A stretch of DNA of 64,000 nt from positions 62,001 to 126,000 of the forward strand of contig NZ_JAKGAS010000002.1 of the NCBI RefSeq assembly GCF_021532655.1, in the 5' to 3' direction. A program made the translations under genes and the position numbers. This DNA comes from Paraglaciecola algarum (GTDB taxonomy: Bacteria; Pseudomonadota; Gammaproteobacteria; Enterobacterales; Alteromonadaceae). The notes under the pieces were generated by a model. That model worked only from the letters and a program-made list of their open reading frames with translations, was not told where the DNA came from and searched no databases. This document shows, in pieces, positions 57,273 through 64,000 of this stretch. Each line of letters begins with the position of its first letter. The first letter of the stretch is position 1.

Positions 57273-57307
57273 ATTTGATTCAGGTGGTGACTTAACCTAA
57301 GTTCGTA

Positions 57308-57898
57308 CTAATTAAAAAATTGTTTATTAATAAATTGCCATTGTTCAGAGAAGTTGTCAGTTGGTTTTTTAGTAAACTCACTTCGAATAAATTGGTTAAT
57401 ACGCCCATCAGCATAACAAATCAACATATTGGCAATTAACCCTTCATCTGCCGGTAAAGTTTTACCTTCACGTAATTTTCGTTCTCTAAGAACTTGTTTC
57501 ATCTGAGTTTCTAAGCGTTCAAATAATTGTGCAATACGTTCTCTTAATCTATCTTGCTCACCCATTAAGGCATCACCGTTTAAGATCCGCGTAATCCCAG
57601 GATTTTTTTCTGCAAATCCTAAAATAAGATGCAAAATTAATTGGCAACGTGTGGCAGTGTCTTTTTCTTCGTTGATAATTTTATTGATGCGAGAAAATAG
57701 GGTTTCTTCGATAAATTCTATCAAACCTTCAAACATACGCGCTTTACTGGGGAAGTGTCTATACAAAGCCGCTTCTGACACACCTACTTGGGCGGCCAAT
57801 TTAGCTGTGGTGATGCGTTGTCCTGGGTTGCTTTGTAACATGCTAGCCAATGCTTGTAGAATTTGAGCACGGCGGTTTGGGCGTTTAGTTGCTGGCAT
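57308..57898 (-). CDS. slmA: Nucleoid occlusion factor SlmA
   Basis: 196 residues (E. coli 198), a TetR-like DNA-binding protein that blocks FtsZ assembly over the nucleoid. The HTH region ([28 protein letters not shown]) and the C-terminal [13 protein letters not shown] match SlmA. It binds SBS sites (GTGAGYACTCAC-like); I found no perfect one in this window. 33 bases after coaBC in the same direction; dut, normally between them, is absent. Confidence 0.95.
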   Translation of the reverse strand: MPATKRPNRRAQILQALASMLQSNPGQRITTAKLAAQVGVSEAALYRHFPSKARMFEGLIEFIEETLFSRINKIINEEKDTATRCQLILHLILGFAEKNPGITRILNGDALMGEQDRLRERIAQLFERLETQMKQVLRERKLREGKTLPADEGLIANMLICYADGRINQFIRSEFTKKPTDNFSEQWQFINKQFFN

Positions 57899-57931
57899 TT
57901 TTTTGTCCTAAGCGATTGTGGCGTATGTTTT

Positions 57932-59122
57932 TTACTTTGTGTATCTTTTGGCAACCAACTCCATGAGTTGCGTAGCGAGTATGTTTTTATCGGCAATCTC
58001 TAGTTTTAATTCACCCTCGGGCCAAAATACGGTTAAAGCATTTTGTTCACTGTTAAAGCCAATATTCTCATCAGATACATCATTTGCAGCTATCATATTA
58101 AGCTTTTTGCGTTGTAATTTACCTAGTGCATACTGCTTAATGTTTTGCGTTTCTGCGGCAAAACCTAGAGTAAAAGGTGCATTAGCCAAATGAGCTACAT
58201 CACTAAGAATATCAGGGTTTTTAACAAAAGTAAGTGTTAACTCTTGATCCGATTTTTTAATTTTTTGCGAGTTTTTCTGAATAGGCCGGTAATCGGCAAC
58301 CGCCGCACAGCCGATAAAAATATCTGAGTTTTTAACATTTTGCATAACGCAGGTATGCATTTGTTCAGCGCTAGATACTTTTAGAATATTGACCCCCGAT
58401 GGTGGTGATAAGGTCACTGGGCCACTGACTAAGGTCACCTCTGCTCCTAATTTTTGGGCGGCTTGGGCAAGGGCATAACCCATTTTCCCTGAGCTATGGT
58501 TGGTGATGTACCTAACGGGATCAATATCCTCACGAGTGGGGCCTGCGGTAATCAGCACACGTTTGCCTAATAATAACTTGGGTACATCTGGTAAAATTAA
58601 ATCTGCAATTTCTTGTGGCTCTAACATTCGGCCGGGCCCAACATCGCCACAAGCTTGCTCTCCTTGAGCAGGCCCTAGAAATTGTACTCCTCTATCCATG
58701 AGCTGGTTAAGATTATGCTGAGTTGCTGGGGCATGCCACATTTGTTGATTCATGGCCGGAGCAATCGTTATAGGTGCTGCTGTGGCAAGGCAAAGAGTAG
58801 ACAATAAGTCATCAGCCAAGCCGTAGGTTAATTTGGCCATAAAATTCGCCGTGGCAGGAGCGACTAACAGTTTATCAGCCCACTTTGCTAATTCTATGTG
58901 GCCCATGGCAGCTTCAGCGTCTTTGTCTAATAAATTATCTGAAACGGTATTGCTAGATACTGCTTGTAAGGATAAGGGACTAACAAACTCTTTTGCTGAG
59001 TCAGTCACTACAACTCGCACATTAGCGCCTTTAGCGATAAGTTTACGTACTAAATCAGGGGTTTTGTAGGCTGCTATACCACCTGTGATCCCCAATAGAA
59101 TATTTGTACCTTGATGCTGCAT
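57932..59122 (-). CDS. coaBC: Bifunctional phosphopantothenoylcysteine decarboxylase / phosphopantothenate-cysteine ligase
   Basis: Two steps of coenzyme A synthesis. 396 residues (E. coli 406). N-terminal FMN decarboxylase (TGGIAAYK at 13-20, PAMNQQMW, catalytic Cys in EQACGDVGPGRM) and C-terminal ligase (VLITAGPTREDIDPVRYITNHSSGKMG, later KNPDILSD). The pair is complete, with no odd residues. Divergent from radC over 130 bases, and upstream of slmA. The name dfp is also used. Confidence 0.97.
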   Translation of the reverse strand: MQHQGTNILLGITGGIAAYKTPDLVRKLIAKGANVRVVVTDSAKEFVSPLSLQAVSSNTVSDNLLDKDAEAAMGHIELAKWADKLLVAPATANFMAKLTYGLADDLLSTLCLATAAPITIAPAMNQQMWHAPATQHNLNQLMDRGVQFLGPAQGEQACGDVGPGRMLEPQEIADLILPDVPKLLLGKRVLITAGPTREDIDPVRYITNHSSGKMGYALAQAAQKLGAEVTLVSGPVTLSPPSGVNILKVSSAEQMHTCVMQNVKNSDIFIGCAAVADYRPIQKNSQKIKKSDQELTLTFVKNPDILSDVAHLANAPFTLGFAAETQNIKQYALGKLQRKKLNMIAANDVSDENIGFNSEQNALTVFWPEGELKLEIADKNILATQLMELVAKRYTK

Positions 59123-59252
59123 GGTTTTGTATTTTTAGATTCGATTAACTTGATGAACACATTATTGGCTGGATCGCCCTCTTATTGCTAGGCTTATTTT
59201 TTAGTTAATGAATAAACAGAACATTTTGTTTTTAATATTGAGGCAAGGATGC

Positions 59253-59927
59253 ATGAAAATTACCGATTGGCCTAAACAAGATAGACCCAGAGAGAAGTTA
59301 TTATCTAAAGGCGCAAGCGCTCTTTCTGATTCAGAATTGTTGGCTATTTTTTTACGTACTGGGATTAAAGGTTGTAGCGCGTTGGAACTTGGCCAAGTGT
59401 TGTTGAGTCAATTCGGTAGTTTACGCGCCTTGTTTAATGCCACTGAAAATGAGTTTTGCCAAGTTAAAGGTTTAGGACAGGCTAAATTTGTGCAGTTGCA
59501 AGCTAGTTTAGAAATGAGTCATAGATACATGGCTGAAAAACTCAACCGCCAAGATATGTTTAATTCTGTCGAGCAAACTCAAGCATATTTAATGGCTAAG
59601 TTGCGAGATCAACCTCAAGAAGTATTTGCCATGTTGTTATTGGACAGCCAACATAGATTAATCACCTTTCGCCCTATGTTTTATGGCACTATAGACAGCG
59701 CGTCTGTTTACCCTAGGGTATTAGTCCAACAAGCCTTAAAAGATAATGCCGCAGCGGTCATTTTAGCCCATAACCACCCATCGGGCGTAGCAGAACCCAG
59801 TCAAGCTGATAAAAGTATCACTAAACGAATTGTAGAGGCATTTAATTTACTGGATATAAAGGTTTTAGACCATTTTGTAGTAGGTGATGGCGTTGCAGTG
59901 TCGTTTGCCCAAAGAGGTTTGATTTAA
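59253..59927 (+). CDS. radC: RadC-family JAB/MPN-domain protein
   Basis: 224 residues from the ATG at 59253; a longer ATG start at 59208 would add a non-conserved hydrophobic stretch and the family start is [18 protein letters not shown] helix-hairpin-helix-like region (about 30-90) precedes the MPN metal site HNHPSG and [11 protein letters not shown]. Original DNA repair role is disputed; some RadC act with mobile elements, but this is the conserved chromosomal copy beside rpmB. Confidence 0.93.
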   Translation: MKITDWPKQDRPREKLLSKGASALSDSELLAIFLRTGIKGCSALELGQVLLSQFGSLRALFNATENEFCQVKGLGQAKFVQLQASLEMSHRYMAEKLNRQDMFNSVEQTQAYLMAKLRDQPQEVFAMLLLDSQHRLITFRPMFYGTIDSASVYPRVLVQQALKDNAAAVILAHNHPSGVAEPSQADKSITKRIVEAFNLLDIKVLDHFVVGDGVAVSFAQRGLI

Positions 59928-60113
59928 GCTTAGGATTTGGATTTGTGCCTCTATATCAACAAAATAGTTGTTTTTATGCACATTATTCTTGAACTGGATT
60001 TGGATTTCCTGTATAAAATGCGCCCTCTTGTTAATAGCGTTAGTTGACACAGTATTTATAGATTATTAAATCTGAGTCAGAGCTAAATTTTTTAGATTGT
60101 TTGGAGACAGGCC

Positions 60114-60350
60114 ATGGCCAAAGTATGTCAAGTTACTGGCAAGCGTCCAGCGGTAGGTAACAACCGTTCACACGCAAAAAATTCGACTCGTCGTCGTTTT
60201 TTGCCAAACCTTCACACTCACCGTTTTTGGGTTGAGAGTGAAAACCGTTTCGTAAAACTGCGTTTATCTGCCAAAGGTATGCGTATTATTGATAAAAAAG
60301 GTATCGATACAGTATTAGCTGATATGCGTGCCGACGGTGTTAAAGTTTAA
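60114..60350 (+). CDS. rpmB: 50S ribosomal protein L28
   Basis: 78 residues as in E. coli. Starts [21 protein letters not shown], canonical, no zinc-binding CXXC. Followed after 11 bases by rpmG. The 186 bases between radC and this gene hold its promoter; a GGAGAC ribosome site precedes the ATG. Confidence 0.99.
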   Translation: MAKVCQVTGKRPAVGNNRSHAKNSTRRRFLPNLHTHRFWVESENRFVKLRLSAKGMRIIDKKGIDTVLADMRADGVKV

Positions 60351-60361
60351 GGAATCAGATT

Positions 60362-60517
60362 ATGCGTGATAAAATTAAGTTAGTATCTAGTGCTGGTACC
60401 GGTTATTACTACACTACAGATAAAAACAAACGTAACATGCCTGGCAAAATGGAGATCAAAAAGTTTGATCCTAAAGTTCGTCAGCACGTAATGTTTAAAG
60501 AAGCCAAAATCAAGTAA
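60362..60517 (+). CDS. rpmG: 50S ribosomal protein L33
   Basis: 51 residues reading [18 protein letters not shown] then [19 protein letters not shown], the canonical L33 of gammaproteobacteria (C-minus form without the zinc-binding cysteines). An AAGGAAT ribosome site precedes the ATG. Second gene of the rpmB-rpmG operon, then the terminator at 60543-60568. Confidence 0.99.
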   Translation: MRDKIKLVSSAGTGYYYTTDKNKRNMPGKMEIKKFDPKVRQHVMFKEAKIK

Positions 60518-60542
60518 ATTTTACTGGTTTTGTCTCCTGAAG

Positions 60543-60568
60543 AACCCGGCTTTTTAGTCGGGTTTTTT
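60543..60568 (+). terminator. Terminator of rpmB-rpmG
   Basis: AACCCG and CGGGTT pair around a 10-base loop, followed by TTTTTTGCG. Classic rho-independent signal. Confidence 0.9.
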
Positions 60569-60579
60569 GCGTTTTAAAT

Positions 60580-60789
60580 ACATACCTATGCCCCCAAAAA
60601 TGACGGATTCAGGATGACTGGTGTATTTCAATTCAAGGCGTCGACTTAAATGAAAGTTATTACCTTTCAAAAGGGCATTACGAAGAAGTGAAGTGCCCCA
60701 GACGTACCCTACGGGCGGTTTGCAAAACAATTTATACTGCGTTTTTCATTCCCGTTGAAACGCGCATTTTGAGGTGGTTTGGGTATATG
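60580..60789. mobile_element. MITE-like palindromic element
   Basis: About 210 bases without a gene, with imperfect inverted ends: near 60581-60604 (CATACC..CCCCCAAAAATG) and 60763-60789 (GCATTTTGAGG..GGTATATG). Internal small stems include GGGCA-N16-TGCCC. Nothing codes within it. The style matches small non-autonomous elements or palindromic repeats; copy number elsewhere is unknown, so this is a suggestion. Confidence 0.5.
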
Positions 60790-60828
60790 TCATACTTGAC
60801 CTACCATTTACTCTATCTAGTTAATTAA

Positions 60829-61302
60829 ATGATTAGACTTTCTCAGCGCGGTTGGAACAACGTCATTATTTTTACAACATTGATATTAATCATGTTGTTT
60901 AATTTTAGTAGTGATTTTTTGAATCGAAATGTACAAGATAAACCTGAGATATCTACTCTTATCCCGGCCGGATTGGTTATTACAACGATCGAATATCAGA
61001 ATGATAAAATTGAACGTATAGGCCAAGGTTGGCGGGCCAAGTCTGGCAAGTTAAGTCATGAGCAATTAACCCAATTAGTGGCCAACTGGCAAAATGCAGA
61101 AGTTGAATTATTTGATGATCAACTCAATTGGCAGAGCGATGTCAAAACAATTTCTGTCTGGTTTGCTGGACAAGTAAAACCTATCACTTATTCATTTTTA
61201 TTTTTTGCGGATAAAACCCTAGTGAAGACAGAGCAAAAAATAAATCAACAAACCTATCAATTAGTTAATCCCGATTTTAGTCAATTAAACATAGATCATT
61301 AA
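60829..61302 (+). CDS. Hypothetical single-pass membrane protein upstream of mutM
   Basis: 157 residues: one N-terminal helix (about 13-30) and a hydrophilic, probably periplasmic domain (about 45-157) with no recognised family. The gene ends 3 bases before the mutM ATG, so it is translated as part of the same unit; this coupling is common for small proteins upstream of mutM in marine gammaproteobacteria as far as I know, but a functional link is unproven. ATG 60829 has no strong ribosome site. Confidence 0.7.
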   Translation: MIRLSQRGWNNVIIFTTLILIMLFNFSSDFLNRNVQDKPEISTLIPAGLVITTIEYQNDKIERIGQGWRAKSGKLSHEQLTQLVANWQNAEVELFDDQLNWQSDVKTISVWFAGQVKPITYSFLFFADKTLVKTEQKINQQTYQLVNPDFSQLNIDH

Positions 61303-61305
61303 ACC

Positions 61306-62118
61306 ATGCCTGAATTACCAGAAGTAGAAGTAAGTCGTTTGGGTATCAGCCCACATTTAGAACAACAAACCATTAAACAAATCATAGTCCGCCAGCCTAA
61401 GTTACGCTGGCCTGTGCCAGAGCAAATATTTCAAGCCGAAGGTTTGTTAATCAACACTATCCGCCGCCGAGCAAAGTATTTGTTACTCGATACAGATAAA
61501 GGCAGCATAGTTTTACATTTAGGTATGTCAGGTAAATTGTGTGTGGTGGATGCTGACACAGACGTTCAAAAGCATGATCACATCGATATTGTGATGGATA
61601 ACGGTAAATGTTTACGTTTTAACGATACTCGTAGGTTTGGTTGTTGTTTATGGCAGGCTGCAGGTGAGCCAGCATTAAGTATATTGACTAGTTTAGGGCC
61701 TGAGCCGTTAACAGAAGAGTTTGATGGTAATCGCTTATTTGATTTATCTCGCAGTAAAACAGTTGCCGTGAAAAACTTTATAATGGATAACAAAGTGGTG
61801 GTGGGTGTAGGTAATATTTATGCCAATGAATCTTTGTTTATTGCCGGTATCGACCCTAGAAAACCCGCCAGTAAAGTCACTAAGAAACGTTATTTGGCTT
61901 TAGCTGATATAATTAAAAAGGTGTTGGCTAGTGCGATTGAGCAAGGTGGCACAACCTTAAAAGACTTTATGCAGGCAGATGGAAAGCCTGGTTATTTTGC
62001 CCAACAACTGCTGGTTTATGGCCGAGCTGGCGAAACTTGCGATGCCTGTAAAACCGAGATTAAATCAGTAACCATTGGGCAACGTAATACTTTTTATTGC
62101 CCAACTTGCCAGAAATGA
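61306..62118 (+). CDS. mutM: Formamidopyrimidine-DNA glycosylase (Fpg)
   Basis: Removes 8-oxoguanine and formamidopyrimidines from DNA. 270 residues (E. coli 269). After removal of the Met, the catalytic Pro1-Glu2 N-terminus is [12 protein letters not shown]. The H2TH region and the C-terminal zinc finger ([24 protein letters not shown]) are complete. K near 57 (RRRAKYLL) is the conserved catalytic lysine. It follows the membrane-protein gene by 3 bases; coaD is convergent. Confidence 0.97.
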   Translation: MPELPEVEVSRLGISPHLEQQTIKQIIVRQPKLRWPVPEQIFQAEGLLINTIRRRAKYLLLDTDKGSIVLHLGMSGKLCVVDADTDVQKHDHIDIVMDNGKCLRFNDTRRFGCCLWQAAGEPALSILTSLGPEPLTEEFDGNRLFDLSRSKTVAVKNFIMDNKVVVGVGNIYANESLFIAGIDPRKPASKVTKKRYLALADIIKKVLASAIEQGGTTLKDFMQADGKPGYFAQQLLVYGRAGETCDACKTEIKSVTIGQRNTFYCPTCQK

Positions 62119-62184
62119 TTTGTTAGCGATGATTTGTCGGTGTTAACTACTATCTAAAATAGTATTAGTGTTATTTATTTTGCT

Positions 62185-62682
<498 letters not shown>

Positions 62683-62764
62683 TTATAAGCGTCTAAATTA
62701 AGTAATAAATACTAATAAGTGACTTGATGTGGCCACTTTAGCATTTTCTGAATATTCGTCTAAT

Positions 62765-63760
62765 TTATTTTTTGTAAAGCACAGATCTTGGACTTAACCA
62801 AGTTTTGTTTACTAGGGCATGAGTATAATAACTGATGAGGTTTTTAAATAATTGTCGACTGACTTGCGCTTTTGGGTGATTAAAGGCAAGTATTGATAAA
62901 AAAGCAATTAAGCCAGTTTTGATTAGAGTCTTAACAGTTAATAACCCTTGAATTACAAATACGTTTTTTTTATTAAAATGTTGTGCAATATAAATATGGC
63001 GAGAAATATACACTTCACTCTTGGTTAATGCTGACGTCACTGGGTTAATTCGAGAGCTACCACCATGGTTATGTATAATGGCGACATTTTGTAACAGTGC
63101 AATTTTTCCATCTGAGTTTGCCGCGCGTTTACACAAGTCGACATCCTCACTGTACATCCAATAGCTTTCATTCCATCCATTTAATTTTTTATAAGCTTTG
63201 CTGCGCATGAAGATAACAGAGCCAGATACCCATTCAGGATAAACGACTTCTTTATCTAGGGCGAAATTTTGCTTCAACTGACTACGAATACAAAACCTAT
63301 GAGCGGCTTTTCCAATACCTGTTAGTGTATACCAACGGGGTAAGAAGCGTTCGACCCTCTCAGCTTTGCCCTTGGCGGACAGTTTTTGGGTGGCAATAAT
63401 CGAAAAAGCTGGCAGTTTGTTTAATCCATCAATCAAATAAGAAAATAATTGAGTAGGCACTTCAGTATCTGGGTTTAGAAAAAATAAATATTCGCTATTG
63501 GATGCCTTTGCTCCGGTATTACAGCCATGAGCAAAACCATGATTTCCACTATTTAAGATAAAATTTATACTAGGGTATTGTGCTGCAAAAGCATCTAGTT
63601 TTTCGTCGTCAGAACAATTGTCGACCACAATTATTTCTAGCTTAATATTGTCAGTGTTGGTTTTAAGTAAAGAATCAAGGCAGGCTGCCAATTTATCCCA
63701 ACTGCGATAATTAACAATGACTACTGAAACGGAAGTTGACTGATGTTGAGATAATGCCAA
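62765..63760 (-). CDS. Family 2 glycosyltransferase
   Basis: 331 residues. GT-A fold: SVVIVNYRSWDKLAACLDSLL at the N-terminus, VVDNCSDD (nucleotide-binding strand), the metal-binding DTEVP (DxD-type), and WSEDVDLCKRA (acceptor side, ED). A hydrophobic C-terminal segment (about 272-290) may anchor it to the membrane. Resembles rhamnosyl-like GT2 enzymes that extend O-antigen or LPS core; in E. coli this position next to coaD holds the LPS core cluster. Substrate unknown. Confidence 0.85.
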   Translation of the reverse strand: MALSQHQSTSVSVVIVNYRSWDKLAACLDSLLKTNTDNIKLEIIVVDNCSDDEKLDAFAAQYPSINFILNSGNHGFAHGCNTGAKASNSEYLFFLNPDTEVPTQLFSYLIDGLNKLPAFSIIATQKLSAKGKAERVERFLPRWYTLTGIGKAAHRFCIRSQLKQNFALDKEVVYPEWVSGSVIFMRSKAYKKLNGWNESYWMYSEDVDLCKRAANSDGKIALLQNVAIIHNHGGSSRINPVTSALTKSEVYISRHIYIAQHFNKKNVFVIQGLLTVKTLIKTGLIAFLSILAFNHPKAQVSRQLFKNLISYYTHALVNKTWLSPRSVLYKK

Positions 63761-63953
63761 AAATAACCTCTAATAATGCTAGTTTTTGGTCGAGGTTCGA
63801 CCTGAGCTTGTTACAAAATACCCCACAATTAGATTAATTTCTATTTATTGCCGTAATGCATTTAGCCTTTCGTAAAATTATTACGTATCATACTGTTTTC
63901 TTTAAAGTGTCTTGTTTTCTCTTCTCGCCACGATGTATTTTGGGAGCAAAAAT

Positions 63954-64000
63954 TTGTTAAAGTCGTTTTTGATTTGCATTTTATCAATAGGCATTAGTTG
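63954..64000 (+). CDS. Possible start of a truncated gene with signal peptide
   Basis: A GGGAG site at 63942-63946 is followed after 7 bases by TTG, opening a frame (M-L-K-S-F-L-I-C-I-L-S-I-G-I-S) that stays open to the window edge and looks like the start of a signal peptide. Only 15 codons are visible. The 192 bases upstream (63761-63953) are otherwise empty promoter-like DNA. Confidence 0.3.
   Translation, partial: MLKSFLICILSIGIS

Noticed and set aside
59253..59927. radC as a sign of a mobile element (some RadC are phage or plasmid borne)
   Set aside because: It is in the conserved chromosomal position next to coaBC and rpmB-rpmG, with no phage or conjugative genes around.

Overview
The window is a chromosomal segment of an AT-rich gammaproteobacterium, most likely a marine Alteromonadales (Glaciecola/Paraglaciecola-like, inferred from gene order and protein character; no rRNA is present to confirm this). 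It begins in the replication origin. Bases 1-430 carry DnaA boxes, a run of DnaA-trio-like triplets and many GATC sites, followed by the classic origin-proximal genes mnmG, rsmG, parA and parB and the complete F1Fo ATP synthase operon atpI-B-E-F-H-A-G-D-C (5022-12242). A parS-like site lies just after atpC.

From 12.3 to 20 kb there is a 7TM hybrid histidine kinase, a DTW tRNA-modification enzyme, an unusual membrane protein that joins a Wzz/GumC-type polysaccharide copolymerase to a degenerate tyrosine-recombinase-like domain (16333-18306), an alkyltransferase-like protein and an HD-GYP phosphodiesterase. From 20.3 to 23 kb lies the yicC / rph-pyrE block with a TusA-like gene. From 23 to 38 kb are mostly single-gene units: envelope and periplasmic proteins (a secreted methyltransferase-like protein, DUF3014, SRPBCC, DUF6702 and an M1 peptidase), proB-proA, HAD phosphatases, an M20 peptidase, EamA and Bcr/CflA transporters and a beta-carbonic anhydrase.

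From 38 to 47 kb the order yrfG, nudE-cysQ-yceI-like, yheU-yheT, envZ-ompR, a PAS-GGDEF cyclase and prkB resembles the enterobacterial yrfG-nudE / envZ-ompR / yheT-yheU-prkB neighbourhood. From 47 to 57 kb lie an ammonium-transporter/PAS/GGDEF/EAL fusion, a DUF5610-like protein, trmA, an EVE protein, DUF1820, and a divergent TetR regulator and M28 peptidase. The last part (57-64 kb) is slmA-coaBC / radC / rpmB-rpmG / mutM / coaD and a family 2 glycosyltransferase. In E. coli these are contiguous with yicC-rph-pyrE, so that cluster is split here by about 34 kb, and dut is missing from its slot between coaBC and slmA.

Most of the window is housekeeping. c-di-GMP signalling is a recurring theme (HD-GYP, PAS-GGDEF, Amt-GGDEF-EAL). 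The observations I consider most worth following are the Wzz/pseudo-recombinase fusion, the Amt-GGDEF-EAL fusion, the origin architecture including GATC enrichment running into mnmG, the parS-like site, RNA or DNA hairpin elements inside the atp operon, and a five-codon leader coupled to the PAS-GGDEF gene.
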